64,000 nt of DNA, taken from assembly GCF_004801395.1 (NCBI RefSeq), contig NZ_SSOA01000001.1, positions 372,001-436,000 on the forward strand, given 5' to 3'. Under the pieces are notes generated by a model. That model was not told the DNA's origin. It worked only from the letters and a program-made list of their open reading frames with translations, and did not search any database. Source of the stretch: Gillisella terrae (lineage in GTDB: Bacteria > Pseudomonadota > Alphaproteobacteria > Rhizobiales > Rhizobiaceae). Positions 46,088-55,875 of the stretch are shown here, one piece after another (the first letter of the stretch is position 1; every line of letters begins with the position of its first letter). Both the position numbers and the translations under genes were made by a program.

Positions 46088-47281
46088 ATGGCGGATCAGA
46101 TTTTCAAATATATCATTATTGGACGCGGCATGATGGGGGCGGCAGCGGCGCGCCATCTTGGGGCGCACACCGATGGCGTGGTGCTTATCGGGCCAGATGA
46201 GCCTGCTGATAAGGTCAATCATGATGGCGTATTTGCCAGCCATTATGATGAGGCCCGCATCACCCGCACCATTGATGGCAATCCAGTTTGGGCAAAGCTG
46301 GCCAATGTTTCGATTGCCCGCTACCGCGCAATGGAGCAGGAAAGCGGCATTCCCTTCTATCACGAGGTGGGGTGCCTGATTGTTGCGCCGAAGCCCGGTG
46401 GAAAATCCACCTATATCGCCAATGTGCAAAAGGCCGTATCGCAGCTTGGTGTTGCCACAGAGGCGCTGGATGATGCGGCTCTTGGACGGGAATTTCCATA
46501 TTTTCAGTTTGAAACAGGCTGCCTTGGCATTCATGAGCGCCATAATGCGGGCTATGTGAACCCGCGCGCTTTGGTGGCCGCTCAAACGGCTCTCGCTGAA
46601 AAGGCTGGTGTCACTCTTATCAATGCCGTTGCAACAGGCCTTCGTGATGAGGGGGCTTATGTGTCGGTGACAACTGCTGATGGGCAGGTGGTCAAGGGTG
46701 AAAAGATACTGGTGGCGGCTGGAGGTTTTTCCATTGCGCCTGATCTCTTGCCGCAAAAGCTTGATCTTTCGGTCTATGCGCGCACCGTTGCTTTTTTCGA
46801 GATCCCGGATGAGCATTTGTCGCATTATAGCGGCATGCCGTCGCTGATTTATGAGCCATCGGAACCGCTGGATCACATCTATCTCCTGCCGCCGGTGCGC
46901 TACCCGGATGGCAAGACGTACCTGAAAATTGGCGGCGACCCGGATGATCTCAAGCTTTTGAGTGAACCGGACATTCGTGCCTGGTTTAGAAGCGGTGGGC
47001 GTGAAAGTACGCGCAATCACCTTAAGCGCATTGTAGACGGGCTGGTGCCAACGCTTGCCCATGCGCCGGTTTCCATGGCCGCTTGCGTCACCTCGTTCAT
47101 GCCCAGCGGCTATCCGGCGATTGGTATGAGCGCCAGCCCCCGCATTGGTGTTTTGACCGGCGGCTGCGGTGCCGCTGCCAAAAGCTCGGATGAAATCGGC
47201 CGTCTTGGGGCTGTGCTCATGCAGCAAGGCTCGCTTGAGGGCGAGGATTATCCGGCAGTTTTTTCGCCCAGCTTCGCTTGA
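46088..47281 (+). CDS. FAD-dependent oxidoreductase (DAO/sarcosine-oxidase-like)
   Basis: 397 residues from the ATG at 46088 (MADQIFKYIIIGRGMMGAAAARHLG). The Rossmann FAD motif GRGMMG is at the start, NPRALVAAQTALAEKAGV in the middle and GVLTGGCGAAAKSSDEIGRL near the end, where the flavin-linked Cys or a substrate residue may lie. The DAO family oxidises N-methyl amino acids or D-amino acids; which substrate is not evident. The frame runs upstream into the transglycosylase gene, but without homology or a ribosome-binding site. Confidence 0.85.
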   Translation: MADQIFKYIIIGRGMMGAAAARHLGAHTDGVVLIGPDEPADKVNHDGVFASHYDEARITRTIDGNPVWAKLANVSIARYRAMEQESGIPFYHEVGCLIVAPKPGGKSTYIANVQKAVSQLGVATEALDDAALGREFPYFQFETGCLGIHERHNAGYVNPRALVAAQTALAEKAGVTLINAVATGLRDEGAYVSVTTADGQVVKGEKILVAAGGFSIAPDLLPQKLDLSVYARTVAFFEIPDEHLSHYSGMPSLIYEPSEPLDHIYLLPPVRYPDGKTYLKIGGDPDDLKLLSEPDIRAWFRSGGRESTRNHLKRIVDGLVPTLAHAPVSMAACVTSFMPSGYPAIGMSASPRIGVLTGGCGAAAKSSDEIGRLGAVLMQQGSLEGEDYPAVFSPSFA

Positions 47282-47328
47282 GGCGATTATAGGGGTGGTG
47301 TTTCGCAGCCTTCTCGTTTAATCACCCC

Positions 47329-47730
47329 ACACCAGTCGGCCGGGCAGCCGCGCTTTACCAATGTCGAAAGACGGTAGGGTGAGGAAAGTCCGGGCTCCAC
47401 GGAAACACGGTGCCGGATAACGTCCGGCGAGGGCGACCTCAGGGAAAGTGCCACAGAAAGCAGACCGCCTCGTTTAGCGAGGTCAGGGTGAAAGGGTGGG
47501 GTAAGAGCCCACCGCGTCGCTGGTGACAGGGACGGCATGGTAAACCCCACCGGGAGCAAGACCGAATAGGGATGACGTGGGGGCTGCGAAAGCGGCCCTA
47601 CAGCCGGTTTTCGGGCCAGTCATCCGGGTGGGTTGCGAGAGGCGGCGCGCAAGCGTCGTCCCAGATGAATGGCTGCCACGTTCCGGGAAACCGGGGCCAT
47701 ACAGAACCCGGCTTACAGGCCGACTGGTGT
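47329..47730 (+). ncRNA. rnpB: RNase P RNA (bacterial type A)
   Basis: The outer helix ACCAGTCGGCC (47331-47341) pairs with GGCCGACTGGT (47718-47728). Inside lie the conserved core blocks: GAGGAAAGTCCGGGCTCC (47380-47397), ACAGGGTGCC-like ACGGTGCCGGATAACG, AGGGAAAGTGCCACAGAAA and GGTAAGAGCCCACCGC, then ACAGAACCCGGCTTACAGGCC at the 3' side. About 400 bases, the usual length. It is the catalytic RNA that matures tRNA 5' ends. It lies 48 bases after the oxidoreductase gene and upstream of mraZ. Confidence 0.95.
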
Positions 47731-48137
47731 TTGTTTCTAAACGATTTTTACAGATCCGCTGTGAAATTCAATTTTCCGAAAATTAGAAAAATATTATTTA
47801 CATCAATGGTTTGCAGGTGCGGCCATGGCTTTGTCGCGTCCAGTGCGGCCATTGACGTAATAACTATTCATTAATCTTAACGGGTTATAAATTTCCGATG
47901 CTGTGGTCCGTGTTTGGCGGGCCCATTCCCATTGACGCCCATATGGTCCCATGTTATCCCATAAGTGCACTGCCGAGGGGCGATTTGATGCCCCGATATG
48001 TGAAGCAAAGATGCGGACCTTTCGGGGTTTGCTCGACTGTTTTTGCTGCCAGGCAATGAGCATTTCTGCGCACGTGCATTCTTGGAGTTGCGGGTGTTTG
48101 ATCCGCATGAAAGGACAGGAGGCGGCGGTAAAGCGTT
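47731..48137. other. 407-base leader between rnpB and mraZ with the division-cluster control region
   Basis: The first 140 bases after rnpB are AT-rich with no gene. From 47900 on come the CCCAT repeat array (47922-47962) and a long leader to mraZ. A frame of 60 codons on the plus strand at 47951 is the 5' extension of rsmH in another frame and has no homology. The dcw promoter is expected near the array. Confidence 0.6.
47922..47962 (-). promoter_or_regulatory. ATGGG direct-repeat array, probable MraZ operator
   Basis: Five CCCAT (ATGGG on the minus strand) begin at 47922, 47928, 47938, 47948 and 47958; the last four stand exactly 10 bp apart. MraZ proteins are known to bind direct repeats of TGGG-type boxes with 10-bp spacing upstream of their own operon. 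The array ends 175 bases before the mraZ start. The boxes are on the strand opposite to mraZ. Confidence 0.75.
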
Positions 48138-48578
48138 ATGAACCGCTTCTTATCCAATGCGACAAACCGGATCGATGCGAAGGGGCGGGTTTCCGTGCCG
48201 GCGGCGTTCCGTGCTGTCTTGGCTGTTCGGGAAATTCAGGAGCTGTATTGCTTTCAGGATTTCACGTTTCCGGCGATCAGCGTCGGTGGTCCGGATCTGC
48301 TCGAGCGGTACGAGCGCCAGATCAGCGAGGTCGATCCGTTTTCGCCGGTCGCAAACGAGATGTCGCTCTTGATTCACGGGGGCGGCGTGTTTATGCGTCT
48401 CGATTCCGAGGGGCGTTTGATGGTCACGGATTTTATTCGCGACTTTACGGGCATTACATCCGAAGTGACCTTTGTGGGCCGCTCGGATCATTTTCAGGTG
48501 TGGCAGCCGCAAGCGTTTCACGAGGCGCAAGCGGCAGCCAGAAAAGGGCTTGGACTGAGAGGTTCGGGCTCATCTTAA
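48138..48578 (+). CDS. mraZ: Division/cell-wall cluster transcriptional repressor MraZ
   Basis: 146 residues with the two SpoVT/AbrB-type repeats of Mra[22 protein letters not shown] at the start and [26 protein letters not shown] from about residue 80. The protein forms a ring and represses its own operon through TGGG-type repeats, which are seen upstream. It is the first gene of the dcw run; the rsmH start follows after 14 bases. The C-terminus is a Gly/Ser tail. Confidence 0.95.
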   Translation: MNRFLSNATNRIDAKGRVSVPAAFRAVLAVREIQELYCFQDFTFPAISVGGPDLLERYERQISEVDPFSPVANEMSLLIHGGGVFMRLDSEGRLMVTDFIRDFTGITSEVTFVGRSDHFQVWQPQAFHEAQAAARKGLGLRGSGSS

Positions 48579-48592
48579 GGCGGAGAAGCGGA

Positions 48593-49618
48593 ATGGTGAC
48601 GGATCTTGGCGGAGGGAATACTGAAGCCGAAGGCGGACCGGTTCGTCACATTCCGGTTCTTCTCAAGGAAGTTCTGGATTCGCTTGAGCCAAAGGCCGGG
48701 AAAGTGATTCTCGATGGTACGTTTGGCGCTGGCGGCTATACCTCTGCCATTTTGCGCGCTGGTGCCGATGTTGTCGCGCTTGATCGTGATCCCACGGCCA
48801 TTGCCGCAGGCCAGGCGATGGTTGCGGCCCATGCAGGTCATCTCACGCTTAATCACACGCAGTTTTCCGCGCTGGATCGCTTTGCGCCCGAAGGTGGGCT
48901 GGACGGTATCGTGCTCGATATCGGCGTGTCGTCGATGCAGATTGATGAGGCCGAGCGCGGGTTTTCGTTTCAGAAAAATGGACCACTTGATATGCGCATG
49001 TCGGGTGCTGGCGTATCGGCGGCTGATGTTGTCAACCGGGCCAAGGTGTCGGACTTGATCCGGATTTTTGGTTTTCTCGGTGAGGAAAAACAGGCTGGCC
49101 GCATTGCGCGCGCCATTGAAAAACGCCGTGCGACCCATCCGTTTGAAACCACCCGTGACCTGGCGGGCATGATCGAGATTGTCACACCGCGCAAGGCCAA
49201 GGATAAGATTCATCCGGCAACGCGCGTGTTTCAGGCGCTTCGTGTGTTTGTCAATGATGAGTTGGGCGAGCTGGCGCAGGCGTTGTTTGCGGCTGAACGG
49301 GCGCTTAAGCCGGGTGGTCGGCTGGTGGTGGTCACGTTTCACTCGCTGGAAGACCGTATCGTCAAAAAGTTCTTTTCCGATCGTTCGGGCAAAGCGACAG
49401 GCTCGCGCCATCTCCCCATGGTAGTTGAGCGTTTGGCAAGTTTTGAGCCGGTGGGCAAGGGTTTGCTTGCTGCCACCGACGAAGAAGCCGAAATGAACCC
49501 GCGCGCCCGTTCCGCCAAGCTTCGCGCTGCTATCAGGACAGTGCATCCCGCCATGAAGGCCGATTTCTCGATTTTCGATCTGCCCGATCTCGCCGAGATC
49601 GAACGACTGGGAGGTTGA
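48593..49618 (+). CDS. rsmH: 16S rRNA m4C1402 methyltransferase RsmH (MraW)
   Basis: 341 residues from the ATG at 48593, preceded by GGCGGAGAAG. Family motifs are [25 protein letters not shown] for [40 protein letters not shown] and the tail [15 protein letters not shown] and [12 protein letters not shown]. RsmH methylates N4 of C1402 in 16S rRNA. It is the second gene of the run, followed after 3 bases by ftsL. Confidence 0.96.
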   Translation: MVTDLGGGNTEAEGGPVRHIPVLLKEVLDSLEPKAGKVILDGTFGAGGYTSAILRAGADVVALDRDPTAIAAGQAMVAAHAGHLTLNHTQFSALDRFAPEGGLDGIVLDIGVSSMQIDEAERGFSFQKNGPLDMRMSGAGVSAADVVNRAKVSDLIRIFGFLGEEKQAGRIARAIEKRRATHPFETTRDLAGMIEIVTPRKAKDKIHPATRVFQALRVFVNDELGELAQALFAAERALKPGGRLVVVTFHSLEDRIVKKFFSDRSGKATGSRHLPMVVERLASFEPVGKGLLAATDEEAEMNPRARSAKLRAAIRTVHPAMKADFSIFDLPDLAEIERLGG

Positions 49619-49621
49619 TCC

Positions 49622-49993
49622 ATGATTCGCACCTTTGACGTTATTTTGATCGGGGTCATGGCGGCTGCGGCAACTGTGACCTATCAAATCAAGCACAATA
49701 CTGACGAAAAATTTCAGAACGTGCGGCGCGTTGAGGCGCAGATCAAGCTGGAGAAAGACACGATTGAGTTGCTGGAGGCCGACTGGGCCTTGCTGACGCA
49801 GCCCAACCGGCTGGAAAAACTTGCCAATGTCTATCACGATGAGCTGCAACTTCAGCAGACCGACCCCAATCAACTTGCAAGGGCCAATGAATTGCCCATG
49901 CTGAAGTCGCAGGTTCCTGTTCCACAGATCGCTGAAGGTCGTCCCAAGACGAAGCCGACAGACCAGATCACAACAGGATCGGTGGGGCGCTGA
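49622..49993 (+). CDS. ftsL: Cell division protein FtsL
   Basis: 123 residues. One N-terminal membrane helix (FDVILIGVMAAAATVTYQI) is followed by a coiled-coil stretch (RRVEAQIKLEKDTIELLEADWALL) and a C-terminal NRLEKLAN region typical of FtsL. It joins FtsB and FtsQ in the divisome to activate FtsW/FtsI. Its stop overlaps the ftsI start by one base (TGATG). GGGAGG lies before the ATG. Family sequence identity is always low, so position is part of the evidence. Confidence 0.9.
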   Translation: MIRTFDVILIGVMAAAATVTYQIKHNTDEKFQNVRRVEAQIKLEKDTIELLEADWALLTQPNRLEKLANVYHDELQLQQTDPNQLARANELPMLKSQVPVPQIAEGRPKTKPTDQITTGSVGR

Positions 49994-51741
49994 TGTCGTT
50001 TTTGTCTCGCATGATGTTGTTGAAAAGCAAGGCGCATCTTTCGGCAGATGTCCGTCGCGCCAGTTCATCGCGCAATCGCTCGCGCGTCAGCGATAACGCC
50101 GCCAAACGCAAGGCCGATATGGCCCGTCGGCGCGTGGGCTTGCTGATGTTTGGTTTTGCGGCAGTTTATCTCGTCATTGGCGGGCGGCTGATGCAATATG
50201 GCTATGCCCATCCTGAAAACACATCCAGCATTATCCCGCCAGATCGGTTGATGGCCGCACGTCCAGACATTTTGGATCGCAATGGGCAGGTGCTGGCCAC
50301 GGATATTCGCACCGTCTCGCTGTTTGCCGAGCCGCATAAAATTGTTGATGCCGATGAAGCGGTGGAAAAACTGGCAACGGTTTTGCCCGATGTTGATGCG
50401 CGGGACATGTATCGCAAGCTGTCGTCCAAGTCGCATTTCCAGTGGCTGCGCCGTCAGTTGACACCCAAGCAGCAGAGCCAGATCCTGGCTTTGGGCATTC
50501 CCGGTATCGGTTTTCGTCCCGAAATTCGCAGGTTTTACCCCGGTGGTTCCACGGCGGCCCATATTGTCGGTTTCGTGAATATCGACAATCGCGGCATGGC
50601 CGGAATGGAAAAATATATCGACAATCAAGGCTTGGCCGAACTGGCCGATCTGGGCATGACCAGCAATGCTCGCCTTGAGCCGGTCAAGCTTTCGATTGAT
50701 CTGCGGGTGCAGAATATCGTGCATGATGTGGTGGCGAATGCGCAGGTGAACTTCAAGGGCAAATCCGCAGGGGCCGTGGTGCTGGATGTTGAAACCGGCG
50801 AAGTGCTGGGCATGGCATCCTACCCGGATTTCGATCCGAACAAGCCAGAAGAAGGGGCAAAGGACGGCTGGTTGAACCGCATGTCGAATGGTACGTTCGA
50901 AATGGGATCGACCTTTAAATCCTTCACCCTGGCCATGGGTCTGGATACCGGCCGCATCAAGCTCAGCGATAGTTTTGATGCACGTTACCCGATTAAGATC
51001 GGCGGTTTCACCATCAAGGACTTCCACGGCCAGAGCCGGTTTTTGACCGTGCCCGATATTTTCAAATATTCCTCCAACATCGGCACGGCAAAAATCATCG
51101 ACGTTGTCGGCATTCCCGAACAAAAGGAATATCTGACCCGTCTTGGCCTGTTGACCAAGATGAAGACAGAATTGCCGGAAGTGAAAATGCCATCGCAGCC
51201 CCGTGAATGGAAAAAGATCAACTCCATCACCATTTCCTTCGGCCATGGCGTTGCCACCACCCCGTTGCAGACGGCGGTTGCTGGTGCGGCTTTGGTGAAC
51301 GGTGGCCGCTTGATCGAGCCGACATTCCTGCCGCGCACTATTGAGCAGGCTGATGAAGTTGCCGAAGCTGTGTTGAAACCGACAACCAGTGCCGATATGC
51401 GCTACCTTTTTGATTATAATGGCAAGTTTGGTTCTGGCCGTGGCGCGCGCATTCCCGGTTTCGACGTGGGTGGCAAAACCGGTACTGCCGACAAGGTGGT
51501 CAACGGTCGTTATGACAGCAAGCTGAACTTCAATGCCTTTCTGGGTGCATTTCCCATGGGCAAGCCGCGCTATGTGGTGTTGAGCTTTATTGATGAGCCG
51601 TTGACCGGCGAACAGGGCGGAACCATCTCTGCTTACACGGCATTGCCGATTGTTCGCGACATTATTCGCAGAACCGCCCCAATTCTCGGTGTAGAACCAG
51701 ACTTCGGTTCGCTCGGAAAAGACATGCTCGTGTCATATTGA
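49993..51741 (+). CDS. ftsI: Peptidoglycan D,D-transpeptidase FtsI (PBP3)
   Basis: 582 residues. A basic cytoplasmic head leads to one membrane helix (VGLLMFGFAAVYLVIGGRLMQ). The pedestal domain has RPDILDRNGQVLATDI. The transpeptidase domain shows STFK (active Ser), SSN in IFKYSSNIGT and KTGT in GGKTGTADK. FtsI cross-links septal peptidoglycan with FtsW. It is coupled to ftsL and followed by murE after about 60 bases. Confidence 0.95.
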   Translation: MSFLSRMMLLKSKAHLSADVRRASSSRNRSRVSDNAAKRKADMARRRVGLLMFGFAAVYLVIGGRLMQYGYAHPENTSSIIPPDRLMAARPDILDRNGQVLATDIRTVSLFAEPHKIVDADEAVEKLATVLPDVDARDMYRKLSSKSHFQWLRRQLTPKQQSQILALGIPGIGFRPEIRRFYPGGSTAAHIVGFVNIDNRGMAGMEKYIDNQGLAELADLGMTSNARLEPVKLSIDLRVQNIVHDVVANAQVNFKGKSAGAVVLDVETGEVLGMASYPDFDPNKPEEGAKDGWLNRMSNGTFEMGSTFKSFTLAMGLDTGRIKLSDSFDARYPIKIGGFTIKDFHGQSRFLTVPDIFKYSSNIGTAKIIDVVGIPEQKEYLTRLGLLTKMKTELPEVKMPSQPREWKKINSITISFGHGVATTPLQTAVAGAALVNGGRLIEPTFLPRTIEQADEVAEAVLKPTTSADMRYLFDYNGKFGSGRGARIPGFDVGGKTGTADKVVNGRYDSKLNFNAFLGAFPMGKPRYVVLSFIDEPLTGEQGGTISAYTALPIVRDIIRRTAPILGVEPDFGSLGKDMLVSY

Positions 51742-51804
51742 GGTTTCAATGCAGGACTGGTGGGTGGAATCAGTGCCGCCCAGCCAGTAGGGGACGAAGA
51801 AAAG

Positions 51805-53265
51805 ATGAAACTGCGAGAACTGACGGATGGTGCGCTGCAAGAGCTGATCGGCCCGCTGGACAGTGGATTGGCAGAGCTGGAGATTTCCGGCCTCACCGCC
51901 GATAGTCGAAAAGTGCAGCCCGGCATGATGTTTGTGGCGCTCAGCGGTGTGAAAGCCGATGGCGCGCAGTTTATTACTGACGCTGTGGCGCGTGGTGCGG
52001 CTGTTGTAGTGGCATCATCCTCTGTAGAAACTGAGGTTCCCGTGTTGGTCACAGATCAGCCGCGCCGCGCCTTGGCGCTGGCGGCGGCCCGCTTCTATGG
52101 TGCCCAGCCGCAAACCATGGTTGCCGTCACCGGCACCGCTGGCAAAACCTCGGTGGCGTCGTTTGTGCGCCAGATCTGGGCTTATGCCGGTTTGGACAGC
52201 GCGCAGATTGGCACCACGGGTATCATTTCCTCCAAGCGCAATGATTATGGGTCGTTGACCACGCCTGATCCGGTTGAGCTGCACAGGATGCTGGCGGAAC
52301 TGGCGGGTGAGGGTGTCACCCATGCTGCAATGGAAGCATCCAGCCATGGTCTGGACCAAAGCCGTCTGGACGGTGTGGTTTTAAAGGCTGCGGCCTTCAC
52401 CAATCTTGGCCGCGACCATATGGATTACCATCCAACCATTGAGCATTACATGGCCGCCAAGATGCGGCTGTTTCAGGTGCTTTTGCCCAAAGGTGCGCCA
52501 GCCGTTATCTTTGCCGATGATGAATGGTCGGCGGAGGCTGTGCGGGTGGCGACAGAAGCGGGCCATGATGTGCGCACCGTTGGTCGTGCCGGTAATTTTC
52601 TGACGCTCAAGCGCGTTGAGCATTTCCGCCACAAGCAAACCGCCGAAATTCATCATAATGGCGCGATTTACGAGGTTGATCTGCCGCTGGCGGGCGATTT
52701 CCAGATCGCTAATGCGCTGGTGGCGGCGGGTCTCGCCATTTCCACCGGCGTGTCCGTTGAAACCACCATGAAAGCGCTGGAAAAGCTGCAAGGTGCCGCC
52801 GGGCGGCTGGAGCTTGTGGCGCAGGCCAAGGGTGGCGCGCTGGCCTATGTCGATTACGCCCATAAGCCGGATGCCTTGGAAAACGTGCTGAAATCGGTTC
52901 GTCCTTTCACCAGTGGCCGCATTATTGCGGTGTTTGGCTGTGGTGGCGACCGCGATAAGGGCAAGCGTCCGATTATGGGTGAGATTGCCAATCGCCTGGC
53001 TGATATTGTGATTGTCACCGATGACAATCCGCGCTCGGAAGTGGCGGCCACTATCCGATCCGAGGTTATGGCAGCCACCCCAAGGGGTATCGAAATTGCC
53101 GACCGCAAGCAGGCCATTCGCGCCGCTGTTGCCATGCTGGCAACGGGGGACACGTTGATTGTGGCTGGCAAAGGCCATGAACAGGGCCAGATTGTTGGCA
53201 GCGTCACCTTGCCATTTTCGGACCATGCCGAAATCCTGAACGCCATGGAGGAATTTCACCCTTGA
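51805..53265 (+). CDS. murE: UDP-MurNAc-L-Ala-D-Glu:meso-diaminopimelate ligase MurE
   Basis: 486 residues from the ATG at 51805 ([12 protein letters not shown]), preceded by GGGACGAAGA. The Mur-ligase ATP loop is [15 protein letters not shown], the central domain has [14 protein letters not shown], and DDNPRSE near the C-terminus is the motif that selects meso-DAP. It adds diaminopimelate to UDP-MurNAc-dipeptide. Its stop overlaps the murF TTG start. Confidence 0.95.
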   Translation: MKLRELTDGALQELIGPLDSGLAELEISGLTADSRKVQPGMMFVALSGVKADGAQFITDAVARGAAVVVASSSVETEVPVLVTDQPRRALALAAARFYGAQPQTMVAVTGTAGKTSVASFVRQIWAYAGLDSAQIGTTGIISSKRNDYGSLTTPDPVELHRMLAELAGEGVTHAAMEASSHGLDQSRLDGVVLKAAAFTNLGRDHMDYHPTIEHYMAAKMRLFQVLLPKGAPAVIFADDEWSAEAVRVATEAGHDVRTVGRAGNFLTLKRVEHFRHKQTAEIHHNGAIYEVDLPLAGDFQIANALVAAGLAISTGVSVETTMKALEKLQGAAGRLELVAQAKGGALAYVDYAHKPDALENVLKSVRPFTSGRIIAVFGCGGDRDKGKRPIMGEIANRLADIVIVTDDNPRSEVAATIRSEVMAATPRGIEIADRKQAIRAAVAMLATGDTLIVAGKGHEQGQIVGSVTLPFSDHAEILNAMEEFHP

Positions 53266-54707
53266 ATTCACCCTCGAGTTTCCTTTGGACCATTGATGAA
53301 ATGGTGGCGGCCATGCACGGGCGGCCATTGGGTGCCATGCCGGAAGGCATTACCGGCATTTCAATTGACAGCCGCACCGTGCAGCCCGGCGAAGCCTTTT
53401 TTGCCATCAAGGGCGATCGGGTTGATGGCCATAATTACGCATCTATTGCGGCCGCCAATGGCGCATCCTTGATGGTGGTCAACGAGTCCAAATTGCCAGC
53501 GCTTGGTCGGCTGACCGTGCCGATGATTGTGGTTGAAGATGTGCTTCAGGCGCTTGGGCTTTTGGCCTTGGCGGCGCGGGCGCGCTCCAAGGCCCACATT
53601 GTTGCCGTTACCGGCTCGGTTGGCAAAACCACCACCAAGGAAATGCTGCGGCAGGTGCTGGCCCCGTCTGGCGAAGTTCATGCCGCCGTTGCCTCGTTCA
53701 ACAACCATTGGGGCGTGCCACTGACGTTGGCGCGTATGCCGGCCAGCGCCGAATTTGGCATCTTTGAAATCGGCATGAACCATAGTGGCGAGATTACCCC
53801 GCTGGTGCAAATGGTGCGTCCGCATGTGGCGGTGATTACCACCATTGCGCCGGCCCATCTGGGCAATTTCAAGAGTGTGGATGAGATTGCCGATGCCAAG
53901 GCCGAGATTTTCTCAGGTGTTGCTCTTGGCGGTGTCGCGCTGCTCAATCACGACAATCCCTATTTCGAATATCTGGCCCGCAAGGCCTATGATGCCGGTG
54001 TGACGCATATTCATTCCTTTGGTCAGCACACCAAGGCCGAGTTCCGCCTCGCAGAATTTGATGGCGGTGCGGAAAGCTCGACCGTCTGGGCGGTGATTGA
54101 TGGCGAAACCCGCGAAGTGGTCATCGGCGCTCCGGGGCGTCATATCGCGGAAAATGCCATGGCAGCTTTGGGCGTCGTGCGTCTTTTGGGTGCCAATATG
54201 GATGCCGCCGTGCAGGCTTTGGCAGACCTTGCTGCGGTCAAGGGCCGCGGCCAGCGCCACCGGCTGCGCACGGAGAGCGGCATTCTCACTGTTATTGATG
54301 AGAGCTATAACGCCAATCCGGCATCGATGCGGGCCGCCATCGCCGTTTTGGCGGCAGCCCAGCCCTATGCCGATGGCCGCCGCATTGCCATTTTGGGCGA
54401 CATGCTGGAAATGGGCGAGTTGTCCGGTGAGCTTCATGCAGAGTTGAGCGGCCCTCTGTTGGCCGCAGGCATTGAGCATGTCTGGTTGGCAGGCGCTGAT
54501 ATGGCCAATTTGAAGGCGCATCTGCCCGAGACCGTTTCAACCATCTGGTTTGAAACTACCGATGAACTGGCGGCTTATGCCACCTCTGCCGTTCATGGTG
54601 GTGACGTGGTGATGGTTAAATCCTCGCTTGGTCTTGGTTTTGGCAAGATTGTAGCGGCCCTGCTTGACAAGTATCCCTCATTGGACGACACCCGCCGCCC
54701 AGAATAG
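53262..54707 (+). CDS. murF: UDP-MurNAc-tripeptide:D-Ala-D-Ala ligase MurF
   Basis: 481 residues from a TTG at 53262, supported by GGAGGAA about 8 bases upstream and by overlap with the murE stop. ATP loop [16 protein letters not shown], then [24 protein letters not shown] and [13 protein letters not shown]. It adds D-Ala-D-Ala to the tripeptide precursor. A hairpin follows the gene before mraY. Confidence 0.95.
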   Translation: MNSPSSFLWTIDEMVAAMHGRPLGAMPEGITGISIDSRTVQPGEAFFAIKGDRVDGHNYASIAAANGASLMVVNESKLPALGRLTVPMIVVEDVLQALGLLALAARARSKAHIVAVTGSVGKTTTKEMLRQVLAPSGEVHAAVASFNNHWGVPLTLARMPASAEFGIFEIGMNHSGEITPLVQMVRPHVAVITTIAPAHLGNFKSVDEIADAKAEIFSGVALGGVALLNHDNPYFEYLARKAYDAGVTHIHSFGQHTKAEFRLAEFDGGAESSTVWAVIDGETREVVIGAPGRHIAENAMAALGVVRLLGANMDAAVQALADLAAVKGRGQRHRLRTESGILTVIDESYNANPASMRAAIAVLAAAQPYADGRRIAILGDMLEMGELSGELHAELSGPLLAAGIEHVWLAGADMANLKAHLPETVSTIWFETTDELAAYATSAVHGGDVVMVKSSLGLGFGKIVAALLDKYPSLDDTRRPE

Positions 54708-54716
54708 ACCTAAACG

Positions 54717-54745
54717 TTCGGCCAAAGATTCGATCTTTGGCCGAA
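54717..54745 (+). promoter_or_regulatory. Perfect hairpin between murF and mraY
   Basis: TTCGGCCAAAGAT-TCG-ATCTTTGGCCGAA, a 13-bp perfect stem with a 3-base loop, 9 bases after the murF stop and 22 bases before the mraY ATG. No T-run follows, so full termination is unlikely; partial attenuation, mRNA processing or stability control are possible. Confidence 0.8.
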
Positions 54746-54767
54746 GCGACTCTTGGAAAGTGCTTTC

Positions 54768-55868
54768 ATGCTGATCTGGCTTGTTGACTTCGCGAACCAT
54801 GTGCAATTTTTCAACCTGTTCCGTTACATCACGTTTCGGACCGGGGCTGCGATGTTCACCGCCGCGCTGATTGTCTTTTTGTTTGGTCCTGCGATTATTG
54901 CCTCTCTTCGGGTGCGCCAAGGCAAGGGCCAGCCCATTCGTGCCGATGGCCCGCAGACGCATTTTAAAAAGGCGGGGACGCCAACCATGGGCGGCCTGAT
55001 GATTCTGGCAGGCATTGTGGGTGCCTCACTGCTCTGGGCCGATTTGTCCAATGTCTATGTGGTGGCAACGCTGCTGGTGACGCTGGGCTTTGGTGCCATT
55101 GGCTTTTATGATGATTATTTGAAAGTCACCAAACAGTCGGACAAGGGGTTTTCGGGGAAAGCCCGTCTGGGCATCGAGTTTCTGATTGCCGGTGTTGCCG
55201 TGTTTTTCATGATGGAAGCGGCCAAGGTTTCGGCACCCCAGGGTCCGCATGTGGCAACCTCCGTGGCCTTTCCATTCTTCAAGGATGTTTTGCTCAATCT
55301 GGGCTATTTTTTCATTGTCTTTGGCGGGTTTGTGATTGTTGCCGCTGGCAATGCCGTCAACCTCACCGATGGTCTTGATGGTCTGGCCATCGTTCCGGTG
55401 ATGATTGCCTCTGCCGCCTTCGGCCTGATTGCCTATCTGGCTGGTAACGCGGTATTTGCAGGCTATTTGCAGATCAATTTTGTGCCGGGCACCGGCGAGC
55501 TTGCGGTTATTTTGGGCGCGGTGATCGGCGCTGGCCTTGGCTTTTTGTGGTTCAATGCGCCGCCTGCTGCTATTTTCATGGGCGACACCGGCTCGCTGGC
55601 GCTGGGCGGTTTGATTGGCACAGTTGCCGTTGCCACCAAGCACGAAATTGTCATGATCATCATCGGTGGTCTGTTTGTGATGGAAACCCTCTCGGTGATC
55701 ATTCAGGTTGGTTATTACAAGATGACCAAGCGGCGGGTGTTTTTGATGGCCCCCATCCATCACCATTTTGAAAAGAAGGGCTGGACTGAAAGCCAGGTGG
55801 TAATCCGCTTCTGGATCATTGCCGTGGGTCTTGCCATTCTTGGCCTCTCCACTCTGAAGCTTCGGTGA
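54768..55868 (+). CDS. mraY: Phospho-MurNAc-pentapeptide transferase MraY
   Basis: 366 residues from the ATG at 54768, with GGAAAG 7 bases upstream. About ten membrane helices. Family motifs are [26 protein letters not shown] with the Mg-binding Asp pair, [13 protein letters not shown] and [13 protein letters not shown]. It makes lipid I from UDP-MurNAc-pentapeptide and undecaprenyl phosphate in the inner membrane. Confidence 0.96.
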   Translation: MLIWLVDFANHVQFFNLFRYITFRTGAAMFTAALIVFLFGPAIIASLRVRQGKGQPIRADGPQTHFKKAGTPTMGGLMILAGIVGASLLWADLSNVYVVATLLVTLGFGAIGFYDDYLKVTKQSDKGFSGKARLGIEFLIAGVAVFFMMEAAKVSAPQGPHVATSVAFPFFKDVLLNLGYFFIVFGGFVIVAAGNAVNLTDGLDGLAIVPVMIASAAFGLIAYLAGNAVFAGYLQINFVPGTGELAVILGAVIGAGLGFLWFNAPPAAIFMGDTGSLALGGLIGTVAVATKHEIVMIIIGGLFVMETLSVIIQVGYYKMTKRRVFLMAPIHHHFEKKGWTESQVVIRFWIIAVGLAILGLSTLKLR

Positions 55869-55875
55869 GGCCATC

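Noticed and set aside
47731-47900. A second small RNA after rnpB
   Set aside because: No stable hairpin or promoter-terminator pair could be seen by eye; only AT-rich spacer.
47951-48592. N-terminal extension of rsmH by more than 200 codons across mraZ
   Set aside because: It overlaps mraZ in another frame and lacks family sequence; the ATG at 48593 has a ribosome-binding site and begins the known RsmH N-terminus.
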